The notes: generated by a model from the letters alone, not told the origin. A stretch of 9,585 nt of DNA from Ktedonobacterales bacterium (GCA_025450405.1 JANWHL010000088.1:1-9585); one strand, 5' to 3'; numbered from the stretch's first letter, positions 1 through 6,379 are shown. Program-made: numbers and translations.

Positions 1-92
1 CTGGGCGGTCGCCCCCCCCCGGCTTCTTCACCCTCCACGCCAGCAGTGCCCCGGCGAGCGACGTGACGTTCAGCTACCTGCTCATCAACTGA
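1..92 (+). CDS. C-terminal fragment of an unrecognised protein
   Basis: The frame is open from the window edge (first full codon at base 3) to a TGA at 90-92. It gives about 29 residues ending in SDVTFSYLLIN. The alternating hydrophobic and polar residues look like a final beta-strand of an extracellular or structural beta-rich domain, but no family is recognisable from so little. A run of ten C at 11-20 encodes prolines. A large hairpin starts 10 nt after the stop, which fits a real gene end. The gene body lies outside the window, so the function is unknown. Confidence 0.45.
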   Translation, partial: GRSPPPGFFTLHASSAPASDVTFSYLLIN

Positions 93-101
93 GGCGACAG
101 A

Positions 102-152
102 CGCGGTCCTGGGGGTGCTCACGCACATGTGGTGGGCTATCCCCAGGCCGCG
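102..152 (+). terminator. Long stem-loop after the partial gene
   Basis: The arms CGCGG-T-CCTGGGG (102-114) and CCCCAGGCCGCG (141-152) pair over 12 bp with a single bulged T at 107. The loop is 26 nt and itself contains the palindrome CACATGTG. It begins 10 nt after the stop codon of the upstream gene. No T-tract follows, so it is either a T-less transcription end or an mRNA 3'-end stabiliser. Pairing is seen directly; the role is inferred. Confidence 0.4.
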
Positions 153-326
153 ATCCCGCTGCCGGTCACTTTCGCCGTGCCCACGAACGCCCTATCTGAC
201 CGCCAACGTAGGCCATGCGCTCCCGCCTTAACATTGGCTCCGGATGACCCTCACCAACGCTCTGGAATTCGCCTCGCCGCCGGTGTCCTCCCCCGTGTCC
301 TTCGAACTCTCAGCGGCTCGTGCTTC

Positions 327-378
327 CACGTTCTCTTCCCCGGCTCCTCGCTCACGTTCTCTTCCCCGGCTCCTCGCT
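327..378. repeat. Perfect 26-bp tandem duplication
   Basis: Two abutting identical 26-bp units occupy 327-352 and 353-378. Each begins CACGTTCTCTTCCCC and ends CTCCTCGCT. A perfect copy in non-coding DNA suggests a recent duplication or a functional repeat. It lies in the C/T-rich tract downstream of the dehydrogenase. Confidence 0.85.
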
Positions 379-436
379 GTCCACTTCGTGTCGTTATCTC
401 TCTGTCGTCCTCCCCCCGTCCTCCTCCCTCTCCGCG

Positions 437-449
437 CCCCCACTGGGGG
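437..449 (-). terminator. Small G/C hairpin after the dehydrogenase gene
   Basis: CCCCC, a 3-nt ACT loop and GGGGG form a 5-bp hairpin, 24 nt past the dehydrogenase stop on the minus strand. No T-run follows in that direction, so it is only a weak terminator candidate. Confidence 0.2.
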
Positions 450-473
450 ATCCCGCCTCTGTGTGAATCTCTA

Positions 474-2129
474 TCAGACCACCGTCCCCGCCGCCGCGCG
501 GCCCGCCACCCGGGCGGAGAACAGGCACCCGCCGAGGAACGTCCCCTCCAGCGCGCGGTAGCCGTGCATCCCGCCGCCGCCGAAGCCCGCCACCTCGCCG
601 GCGGCGTAGAGCCCCGGCACCGGTTGGCCGTCCGCGCCGAGCACCCGCCCGTCGAGGTCGGTCTCCAGGCCGCCCAGCGTCTTGCGGGTCAGGATGTGCA
701 GCCGCACCGCGATCAGCGGGCCGGCCTTCGGGTCCAGCAGCTTGTGCGGCTTCGCCACGCGGATCAGCCGGTCGCCCACATAGCGCCGCGCGCTGCGGAT
801 GGCGGTGATCTGCGCGTCTTTGCCAAAGGGGTTGTCGATCTGGCGGTCGCGCTCGGCGATCGTCCGCGCCAGCGCCGCCGGGTCGAGCGACATTTCTGGC
901 GTGAGCGCGTTCATCCCTCGGACCAGCTCCTCCAGCGACCGCGCGACCACGAAGTCCGGCCCGTGCCGCTTGAACGCCTCCACCGGTCCCGGCGCGCCCG
1001 GCCCGATGCGTCCCAGCACCTTCAGCACACTCCGGCCGGTGATGTCGGGGTTCTGCTCCGAGCCGGAGAGCGCGAACTCCTTCTCGATGATCGCCTGTGT
1101 GAGCACGAACCAGGTGTAGTCGTAGCCGGTCCCCATGATGTGCGTGAGCGTGCCGAGCGTGTCGAAGCCTGGGAAGAGTGGTGATGGCAGCCGCTCGCCG
1201 CGCGCGTCCAGCCAGAGCGACGACGGCCCCGGCAGGATGCGGATGCCGTGGTCCGGCCAGACCGGGTTCCAGTTCTGGATGCCCTCGGTGTAGTGCCACA
1301 TGCGGTCGCGGTTGATGACCCGCCCGCCGGCCGCCTCGGTGATCCCCAGCATGCGCCCATCCACATGCGCGGGCACGCCGGTGATCATGTGTCTGGGCGG
1401 CTGGCCCAGCCGGATCGGCCAGTTCTGGCGCACAAGGTCCTGATCGCCCCCGATGCCCCCCGCCGTCACAATCACCGCCTGGGCACGCAGCGCGAACTCG
1501 CCCACCACCACGCGTGAGCTGGGCCGGCCGCGCTCGACCGCGCTCGCCTCCAGGATCTCGCCGCGCACGCCGTCCACCACGCCGCCGCTGCGCGTCACCT
1601 CGCTCACCCGGTGGCGGAACTTGAGGGTGATCCGCCCACGCTTGGCCGCGGCGCGCACCCGGCGCGCGAAGGGCTCCATCACGCCGGGGCCGGTGCCCCA
1701 GGTGACGTGGAAGCGCGGCACGGAGTTGCCCGGACCGCCGGCCTCGTAGCCGCCGCGCTCGGCCCAGCCGACGATCGGGAAGAAGCGCACGCCCATGCCA
1801 TGGAGCCAGTCGCGCTTCTCGCCGGCGGCGAAGGCGACGTACGCCTCCGCCCACTGGCGCGGCCAGTGGTCCTCCGCGCGGTCGAATCCCGCCGTGCCCA
1901 TCCAGTCGCCCAGCGCGAGGTCGTGAGAGTCGTGGATGCCGAGCCGGCGCTGCTCCGGCGAATCGACGAAGAAGAGGCCGCCAAAGGACCAGAACGCCTG
2001 GCCTCCCAGGCTCTGCTCCGGCTCCTGGTCCAGCAGCAGCACGCGTTTGCCGGCGTCCGCGACCTCCGCGGCGGCCACCAGGCCCGCCAGCCCGGCGCCA
2101 ACGATGATGATGTCCGCGTCACCATCCAT
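474..2129 (-). CDS. FAD-binding dehydrogenase (FAD_binding_2 / KstD-like oxidoreductase)
   Basis: This is a 551-residue flavoprotein, full length for the group of predicted FAD dehydrogenases related to fumarate reductase flavoproteins and 3-ketosteroid delta-1-dehydrogenases. The N-terminal Rossmann dinucleotide site is GAGLAG at residues 11-16, and the beta-2 acidic residue is D34 in VLLLDQE. The characteristic segment LGGQAFWSFGGLFF follows at 41-54, with LGDWMGTAGFDR and HWPRQWAEAY soon after. The C-terminus carries the second FAD contact, PGLYAAGEVAGFGGGGMHG, then ALEGTFLGGCLFSARVAGR. The ATG at 2129 has GGGAGAGG about 6 nt upstream. The protein is expected to be soluble and cytoplasmic, since no signal peptide or membrane span is seen. 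The substrate cannot be read from sequence; steroid-like or other alpha,beta-desaturation is family-based inference. It lies 42 bp downstream of the 90-residue gene on the same strand. Confidence 0.93.
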   Translation of the reverse strand: MDGDADIIIVGAGLAGLVAAAEVADAGKRVLLLDQEPEQSLGGQAFWSFGGLFFVDSPEQRRLGIHDSHDLALGDWMGTAGFDRAEDHWPRQWAEAYVAFAAGEKRDWLHGMGVRFFPIVGWAERGGYEAGGPGNSVPRFHVTWGTGPGVMEPFARRVRAAAKRGRITLKFRHRVSEVTRSGGVVDGVRGEILEASAVERGRPSSRVVVGEFALRAQAVIVTAGGIGGDQDLVRQNWPIRLGQPPRHMITGVPAHVDGRMLGITEAAGGRVINRDRMWHYTEGIQNWNPVWPDHGIRILPGPSSLWLDARGERLPSPLFPGFDTLGTLTHIMGTGYDYTWFVLTQAIIEKEFALSGSEQNPDITGRSVLKVLGRIGPGAPGPVEAFKRHGPDFVVARSLEELVRGMNALTPEMSLDPAALARTIAERDRQIDNPFGKDAQITAIRSARRYVGDRLIRVAKPHKLLDPKAGPLIAVRLHILTRKTLGGLETDLDGRVLGADGQPVPGLYAAGEVAGFGGGGMHGYRALEGTFLGGCLFSARVAGRAAAGTVV

Positions 2130-2171
2130 GTGGGGCCTCTCCCGCGCGCGGGGCCCTGTCGGCGCGCTCGC

Positions 2172-2444
2172 TCATGCGTCAATTCCATTGTGTGCGGAGG
2201 ATGAGGGCGGCGCGAGACGGGCGCGGATGAGGGTGAAGAGCTGATCGAGGACCGTGATTTCATCCAGCTCGGCGGTCTCCTCGGACGAAAGAGCCCCGTC
2301 CTCATGCCGCTCCATCAGCGCGTGTACCTGCTCCTGTGCTCGCTCCGAGATGCGAAAGCGGGCGGTTTCCTCAGGCGATGGGCCGCGCGCCAGGAACTCG
2401 GCGACCCTCTCGGTCAACGTCCGCTGGGGCGGTGTCGAGCCCAT
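2172..2444 (-). CDS. Small conserved-type hypothetical protein, 90 residues
   Basis: The frame opens further upstream, but the ATG at 2444 is preferred. It has AAAGG 8 nt upstream, and protein-like sequence starts there, whereas the extension is Gly/Arg-rich. The protein reads TERVAEFLARGPSPEE (11-26), FRISERAQEQVHALMERHEDG (30-50), then SSEETAELDEITVLDQLFTLIRARL (53-77). It appears mostly helical and acidic with a short basic end. I recall similar small proteins with the pattern FLA..PSPEEI..FR.SE..Q.R...L....G.LS.EE..ELDE as common in cyanobacteria and Chloroflexota, often near toxin-like or nuclease genes. The function is unknown. No toxin partner is visible here; its downstream neighbour is the dehydrogenase, and the two are probably co-transcribed. 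Confidence 0.8.
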   Translation of the reverse strand: MGSTPPQRTLTERVAEFLARGPSPEETARFRISERAQEQVHALMERHEDGALSSEETAELDEITVLDQLFTLIRARLAPPSSSAHNGIDA

Positions 2445-2520
2445 TCCCAGAGCCTTTCTGTTCCGACCAAGCGCCAGGCGTTCACGCACATGCTCGCGCC
2501 CAAGGCGGCGTCCGCTTGGA

Positions 2521-2529
2521 AGTATAGCA
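2521..2529 (-). promoter_or_regulatory. Extended -10 candidate for the minus-strand operon
   Basis: On the minus strand this reads TGCTATACT, a TGn-TATAAT-like extended -10 in an A/T-richer island. It sits about 77 nt before the ATG of the 90-residue gene. No convincing -35 is visible, which extended -10 promoters tolerate. Confidence 0.35.
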
Positions 2530-2596
2530 TCAAGGGACGCAGCCGGACAGGCGTCGCTCCACACACCGCCGCCGCCGCGGTTCTCTATCGACAACG

Positions 2597-2605
2597 TGGT
2601 ATGCT
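2597..2605 (+). promoter_or_regulatory. Extended -10 candidate for the phosphotransferase gene
   Basis: TGGTATGCT matches the TGn plus -10 layout, 86 nt before the chosen ATG at 2692. No clear -35 is seen. It mirrors the minus-strand element at 2521-2529, giving two divergent promoters about 70 bp apart. Confidence 0.3.
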
Positions 2606-2691
2606 GCCCACGTTGCGCTGCATGGAGAGTACGGCAGCGCTCAAGGGAGTGGGGTCAGGCGACCATGCGGGCGTCAGAGGTCCCGCGTGCG

Positions 2692-3534
2692 ATGGCCGCG
2701 GCCATGTCGACCGCCTCATCACTTGACCTGACAGTCGACGACGCGATCGTCCTTCATGACTCGAACAAGCTCACTCTGCGTATGCTGCCTTGTGACGTGC
2801 TTGCCCGGGTGGCGCCTGTAGCGCCTGTAGCGCCTGTAGCGCTTCAGGATTTACAGTTCGAAGTCGAGCTTGCTCAGCGGCTCGCCGAATCCGGGTGCCC
2901 TGTGGCCGCTCTTGAGCGTCGAGTGGCCCCACGTGTCTATGAGCGTGATGGCTTCGTGGTCACGCTGTGGACCTACTACGAACCCGCGACCCCTCGCGAG
3001 ATCTCACCAGCCGACTACGCCAGCGCGCTCGAGCGGTTGCATGCCGGCATGCGCACGCTCGATGTCCCTACGCCGCACTTCACGGATCGCGTTGAGCAAG
3101 CTCAACAACTCGTCGCGAGCCGCGACCACACTCCGGCGCTCGCCGACGCGGACCGGGAGCTCCTTGGCGACACGCTACGAAGCCTGAGACGAGTAATCGG
3201 GGACCGTGGCGCCGCTGAGCAGCTCCTGCACGGTGAGCCACACCCAGGTAATGTGCTCACCACGAAGAACGGGCTGCTATTCATAGACTTCGAAACGTGT
3301 TGCCGGGGGCCGGTCGAGTTCGACCTCGCCCATGCGCCCGAAGAAGTCAGCGAGCACTATCCGGGGGTCGATCAAGCCTTGCTGCGCGAGTGCCGGATCC
3401 TCGTGCTGGCGATGATCACCACGTGGCGCTGGGATCGAGGCGACCAACTCCCAAATGGGCGCCAGCTGGGCACGGAGTGGCTCAGCCAGATCCGAGCGGC
3501 GCTCGATCGCAAGGGGCTGGATACCCATGGCTGA
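2692..3534 (+). CDS. Aminoglycoside phosphotransferase (APH)-family kinase
   Basis: This 280-residue protein has the APH/choline-kinase fold. The N-lobe includes the core strand LRMLPCDVLARVAP (29-42) and the helix FEVELAQRLAESG (56-68). The hinge region is VVTLWTYYEP (89-98). The catalytic loop is HGEPHPGN (180-187), and the metal-binding segment is LLFIDFETCCRGPVEFDLAH (195-214) with D199. The canonical motif is HGDxxxxN; here E182 replaces the usual catalytic Asp. The substrate is not predictable; such proteins act on sugars, amino alcohols or antibiotics. The ATG at 2692 has AGAGG 11 nt upstream. The in-frame ATG at 2665 (AAGGGAG 15 nt upstream) and the one at 2704 are alternatives. A 9-bp repeat adds APV triplets at residues 41-49. 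A terminator-like hairpin lies 41 nt after the stop. Base composition looks slightly less G+C-rich than in the flanking genes. Confidence 0.88.
   Translation: MAAAMSTASSLDLTVDDAIVLHDSNKLTLRMLPCDVLARVAPVAPVAPVALQDLQFEVELAQRLAESGCPVAALERRVAPRVYERDGFVVTLWTYYEPATPREISPADYASALERLHAGMRTLDVPTPHFTDRVEQAQQLVASRDHTPALADADRELLGDTLRSLRRVIGDRGAAEQLLHGEPHPGNVLTTKNGLLFIDFETCCRGPVEFDLAHAPEEVSEHYPGVDQALLRECRILVLAMITTWRWDRGDQLPNGRQLGTEWLSQIRAALDRKGLDTHG
2812..2838 (+). repeat. In-frame 9-bp triplet repeat inside the phosphotransferase gene
   Basis: The unit GCGCCTGTA occurs three times in a row, followed by a partial GCGCT. Each copy adds Ala-Pro-Val, so length changes keep the frame. It falls between the VLAR strand and the next helix of the N-lobe. 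Confidence 0.9.
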
Positions 3535-3668
3535 TCGCGGGCCTTCGAGGTCGTCGTCGGCTGGCTGTTGATGTCGGGATCTACCGTGATCCCGGCCTTT
3601 TGGCTCACATGCGCCCACATAGCATCAATCGCTAGCCGACGCGCGGCTTCGCGCTCTGGGAGTTCCGC
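3372..3668 (-). pseudogene. Out-of-frame downstream part of the 3958-3632 gene
   Basis: From 3668 downward, one frame over from the upstream open frame, the minus strand reads AELPEREAARRLAIDAMWAH, then VSQKAGITVDPDINSQ. That is balanced, helical, protein-like sequence without its own start. One extra base in the G run at 3668-3670 would join it smoothly to IEQAEQPTG of the upstream frame. The frame stays open to 3372, but the part below 3535 lies antisense to the phosphotransferase and is probably not genuine coding. The alternative is chance open frame in G+C-rich DNA, or a sequencing error in a homopolymer. Confidence 0.35.
3575..3601 (+). terminator. Rho-independent-type terminator after the phosphotransferase gene
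   Basis: CGGGATC (3575-3581), the 6-nt loop TACCGT and GATCCCG (3588-3594) form a perfect 7-bp stem. It is followed by GCC and TTTT at 3598-3601, and lies 41 nt after the stop codon at 3534. The T-tract is short. It also overlaps the putative frameshifted gene on the other strand. Confidence 0.5.
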
Positions 3669-3958
3669 CCGGTTGGCTGCTCGGCCTGCTCGATGGGCCC
3701 GTCCGTATCCAGATTGCGGATCGCGTCGGCGCTCGCCACGACGCCATACCACCACCGCTCGCCGTCGCTCACCGTGCTCGCGGCGACCGCTTCCGCCGAT
3801 AGATTCCCAGGATACACGATGAGGATCCGCTCTCCCCCGCTCAGGCCAGCGAGCTGACTGGACCGGCTCTCCGAACCCAAAGGGATGCGAACCGTCCCAT
3901 CTGGGCGAAGCTGGCTCATCATGAAATCATTGAGTATCTGGCGCATCGGCATCACCAT
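3632..3958 (-). CDS. Hypothetical protein, probably the 5' part of a frameshifted gene
   Basis: This frame encodes up to 108 residues and is not recognised. The sequence is convincing as protein: MRQILNDFMMSQLRPDGTV, RIPLGSES, GGERILIVYPGN, and GERWWYGVVASADAIRNLD. It suggests a small alpha/beta or beta-rich domain without signal peptide or membrane span. The last residues after PIEQAEQPTG turn into low-complexity RNSQSAKPRVG just where another frame becomes protein-like, so the gene is probably interrupted near 3668. Three ATGs lie close together (3958, 3952, 3946), and no strong ribosome site favours one. It is 60 bp downstream of gyrB on the same strand, with a strong palindrome between, so co-transcription is uncertain. 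Confidence 0.5.
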   Translation of the reverse strand: MVMPMRQILNDFMMSQLRPDGTVRIPLGSESRSSQLAGLSGGERILIVYPGNLSAEAVAASTVSDGERWWYGVVASADAIRNLDTDGPIEQAEQPTGRNSQSAKPRVG

Positions 3959-3977
3959 CCGCCGCGGATACGCGACA

Positions 3978-4003
3978 CCCCCTCTCCCCGAAGGGAGAGG
4001 GGG
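3978..4003 (-). terminator. 11-bp-stem palindrome after gyrB (REP-like or terminator)
   Basis: CCCCCTCTCCC (3978-3988), loop CGAA (3989-3992) and GGGAGAGGGGG (3993-4003) form a perfect 11-bp stem, 15 bp past the gyrB stop. No T-run follows on the minus strand. Hairpins of this C-T/G-A composition recur as dispersed intergenic elements in several G+C-rich genomes, so a REP-like repeat is as likely as a simple terminator. Confidence 0.6.
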
Positions 4004-4018
4004 GCAGGGGGGTGAGGA

Positions 4019-5956
4019 CTAAATATCCAGATTGGCCTGCTTGGCGTGCGCCTCGATGAACCGCTTGCGCGGCAGCACCTCTTCGCCCATCAGCATCGAG
4101 AACGTCTCGTCCGCCTTGGCCGCGTCCTCCACCGTCACCCGCAGCAGCGTCCGCGTCGCCGGGTTCATGGTCGTCTCCCAGAGCTCCTCCGGGTCCATCT
4201 CGCCCAGGCCCTTGTAGCGGTTGATGCGCGGGTTCTTGTCGCGGCCCACCCGGTCCAGCAGCTGCTCCTTCTCCTCGTCGGAGTAGGCATAGTGACGCTG
4301 CTTGCCCACCTGGATGCCGTAGAGCGGCGGCAGGGCGATGTAGAGATAGCCCCCTGTGACGACGGCCGGCATGTGGCGGAAGAAGAACGTCAGCAGCAGC
4401 GTGCGGATGTGGTTGCCGTCGTGGTCGGCGTCGGTCATCAGCACGATGCGGTGATAGCGCAGCTTCTCGACGTTGAACGTCTCGCCGATGCTCGTCCCCA
4501 ACGCCGTGATGATGTTCTTGATCTGCTCGCTGACGAGCATCTTGTCCAGCCGCGCCCGCTCCACATTCAGGATCTTGCCGCGCAGCGGCAGGATCGCCTG
4601 GAAGTGCCGGTCGCGCCCTTGCTTCGCGCTCCCGCCCGCGGAGTCGCCCTCCACCAAGTACACTTCACACCGGTCCGCACGCCGCTCCGAGCAGTCCGCG
4701 AGCTTGCCTGGCAGCGTCGTATCCAGCGCGTCCTTGCGGCGCACCAGCTCGCGCGCCTTGCGCGACGCCTCGCGCGCCCGCGCCGCGTTCAGGCACTTCT
4801 CGAGGATGCGCTTGCCCTCCGACGGCGTCTCCTCCAGGTACTTCGCCAGCGCCTCCGCCAGCGCGTTGTCCACCTGGTTGCGCACATCGGCGTTATTCAG
4901 CTTGCCCTTGGTCTGCCCCTCGAACTGCGCCTCCGGCAGCTTCACGCTGATGACCGCCGTCAGCCCCTCCTGCACGTCGTCGCCAGTCAGGTTCGCGTCG
5001 GCCTCCTTGAGGAGGTTCGCCTTGCGCCCGTACTCATTGAGCGTGCGCGTGAGCGCCGTGCGGAAGCCAGTGACGTGCGTGCCCCCGTCCACCGTGTTGA
5101 TGCCGTTGGCGAAGGAGTAGAGCGTCGGCGTGTAGCGGTCGTTGTACTGCAGCGCCACCTCCACCAGCGTCTTGTCCATCTTGCGCTCGGCGTACACCGG
5201 CTTGGCCATCAGGACCGTGTGCATCTTGTTCAGGTGGCGCACGAACGAGAGCAGGCCGCCCTCGAAGTAGAAGGTGCAATCCTGTTCCTGGTCGGGGCGT
5301 TCGTCGACCAGCATGATCGTCAGTCCGCGGTTGAGGTACGCCATCTCGCGGAAGCGCTGCGCCAACGTCTCGAACGAGAAATCGCCGGTCTCCATGATGG
5401 TGAGGTCGGGCTTGAAGTATGTCTTGGTGCCGCGGCCAGGCACCTTGCCCATCGCGCGCACGGGCCCCTGCGGCTTGCCGAAGCGGTACTCCTGCACGTG
5501 CAGCTTGCCGGTGCGCCGATCGATGACCTCAACCTTGCAGTACTCCGAAAGCGCGTTGACCGCCGAGACGCCGACCCCATGCAGGCCGCTAGAGCCCTGT
5601 TTGTAGCCATCCCCGCCGAACTTGCCGCCCGCGCCGATCATCGTCATGACGATCTCCAGCGTCGACAGCTCCGGACGCTTGGGGTGCGGCTCCACGGGGA
5701 TGCCGCGGCCGTTGTCCTCCACCGAGACGGCGCCGTCCGCGTGCAACGTCACCACGATGCGGTCGCATTCCCCGGCCATCGCCTCGTCCACGCTGTTATC
5801 CACCACCTCATAGATCAGGTGGTGCAGGCCGCGCACGTCGGTGCCGCCGATGTACATGCCCGGGCGCTTGCGGACGTGGTCGACGCCTTCCAGGATCTCG
5901 ATGTCCTTGGCCGAGTAGTCACTCGACTTGGTGGGGGGGACCGTTATTGTTGCCAT
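4019..5956 (-). CDS. gyrB: DNA gyrase subunit B
   Basis: GyrB is the ATPase subunit that, with GyrA, introduces negative supercoils. The 645-residue product has the whole family order. The GHKL ATPase has E50 and N54 in YEVVDNSVDEA, D81 in EDNGRGIP, and the lid GGKFGGDGYKQGSSGLHGVG (110-129). The transducer has QTKGKLNN with K350. TOPRIM has EGDSAGGSAKQGRDR (436-450), LPLRGKILNVE, and D509/D511/D513 in DADHDG. The C-terminus has NRYKGLGEMDPEELWETTMNP and ends ANLDI. The length matches GyrB without the proteobacterial insertion. The ATG at 5956 is chosen because AGGAGG lies upstream (14 nt) and the conserved sequence follows. An in-frame ATG at 6061 would add 35 Pro/Glu/His-rich residues but has poor ribosome-site sequence. 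Oddities are one extra residue in the ATP lid and DADHDGN instead of the common DADVDG[SA]. ParE is less likely given the RGKILNVE and NLDI signatures. No gyrA is in the window. Confidence 0.96.
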   Translation of the reverse strand: MATITVPPTKSSDYSAKDIEILEGVDHVRKRPGMYIGGTDVRGLHHLIYEVVDNSVDEAMAGECDRIVVTLHADGAVSVEDNGRGIPVEPHPKRPELSTLEIVMTMIGAGGKFGGDGYKQGSSGLHGVGVSAVNALSEYCKVEVIDRRTGKLHVQEYRFGKPQGPVRAMGKVPGRGTKTYFKPDLTIMETGDFSFETLAQRFREMAYLNRGLTIMLVDERPDQEQDCTFYFEGGLLSFVRHLNKMHTVLMAKPVYAERKMDKTLVEVALQYNDRYTPTLYSFANGINTVDGGTHVTGFRTALTRTLNEYGRKANLLKEADANLTGDDVQEGLTAVISVKLPEAQFEGQTKGKLNNADVRNQVDNALAEALAKYLEETPSEGKRILEKCLNAARAREASRKARELVRRKDALDTTLPGKLADCSERRADRCEVYLVEGDSAGGSAKQGRDRHFQAILPLRGKILNVERARLDKMLVSEQIKNIITALGTSIGETFNVEKLRYHRIVLMTDADHDGNHIRTLLLTFFFRHMPAVVTGGYLYIALPPLYGIQVGKQRHYAYSDEEKEQLLDRVGRDKNPRINRYKGLGEMDPEELWETTMNPATRTLLRVTVEDAAKADETFSMLMGEEVLPRKRFIEAHAKQANLDI

Positions 5957-5970
5957 AGCGTCGAACTCTA

Positions 5971-5976
5971 CCTCCT
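5971..5976 (-). promoter_or_regulatory. Shine-Dalgarno site deciding the gyrB start
   Basis: The minus strand reads AGGAGG here, a perfect anti-16S match, 14 nt before the ATG at 5956. The spacing is long but no other start codon lies in frame between. It supports the shorter gyrB over the 6061 start. Confidence 0.6.
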
Positions 5977-6188
5977 GGGGCGGCGGCGGATGGGCCGCGC
6001 GTTCCTCGTGCGCCGGTGCGTGCGCCTCGATTGGCTCGGGTGGCCGCTCGTCTCCGTCCATGCCGGACCTATGCCCGCGCGGGAAGTGTCCCGCGCGCTG
6101 CCAGAGATGCCAGTGATGGGGGCACGTGACGGCCGCGTATCCGAGTCACCCGGACCAATGGAGCGACCGGGGCGGCGAGGGCGCGCAG

Positions 6189-6219
6189 GGCTGGGGTCCC
6201 GCGGCGCACGGGACCAGCC
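6189..6219. repeat. Stem-loop in the gyrB leader
   Basis: The arms GGCTGG-GG-TCCCG (6189-6201) and CGGGACCAGCC (6209-6219) pair over 11 bp with a 2-nt bulge around a 7-nt loop. On the minus strand the same sequence would fold in gyrB mRNA. No T-run is adjacent on either side. Confidence 0.6.
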
Positions 6220-6243
6220 GGCCGGGTGTGGGGGACGCGCCGG

Positions 6244-6313
6244 CACATGGCGGCGCGCGGGGGACGAGCGGAGACAACACGGGCGGCGCGGTGGGGAGTG
6301 ATGCCGCCATGTG
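6244..6313. repeat. 11-bp perfect inverted repeat with 48-bp spacer
   Basis: CACATGGCGGC (6244-6254) and GCCGCCATGTG (6303-6313) are exact reverse complements. They could form a long stem closing a 48-nt loop in the gyrB leader, or serve as paired protein-binding half-sites. Confidence 0.7.
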
Positions 6314-6379
6314 TCACCCGGTACTCCTCGTTCGCGTGAGCCCTCGCGGGGCTTCTGACCTCCCCTATCCCACCTGTGT

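Larger units (their letters stand above)
153..473. other. Non-coding, pyrimidine-rich intergenic stretch
   Basis: This region separates the plus-strand gene end from the end of the minus-strand dehydrogenase. Open frames here translate to low-complexity Ser/Pro/Arg sequence, have no convincing ribosome site, and run into the dehydrogenase on the other strand, so I call it non-coding. From about 280 to 440 the plus strand is dominated by C and T. It contains the 26-bp duplication at 327-378. No RNA gene is recognisable. Confidence 0.5.

Noticed and set aside
394..1854. A 486-codon open frame on the minus strand overlapping the dehydrogenase in another frame
   Set aside because: Its translation is Arg/Gly/Ala low complexity, while the overlapping frame encodes a clear full-length flavoprotein.
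2172..2594. The longer 140-residue version of the small protein
   Set aside because: The first 50 residues are Gly/Arg-rich, overlap the promoter candidate at 2521-2529, and lack a ribosome site, unlike the ATG at 2444.
4046..6301. A 751-codon open frame on the plus strand, antisense to gyrB
   Set aside because: It mirrors gyrB and is rich in Arg, Leu, Val and His, as expected of the antisense of a G+C-rich gene. It has no recognisable domain.
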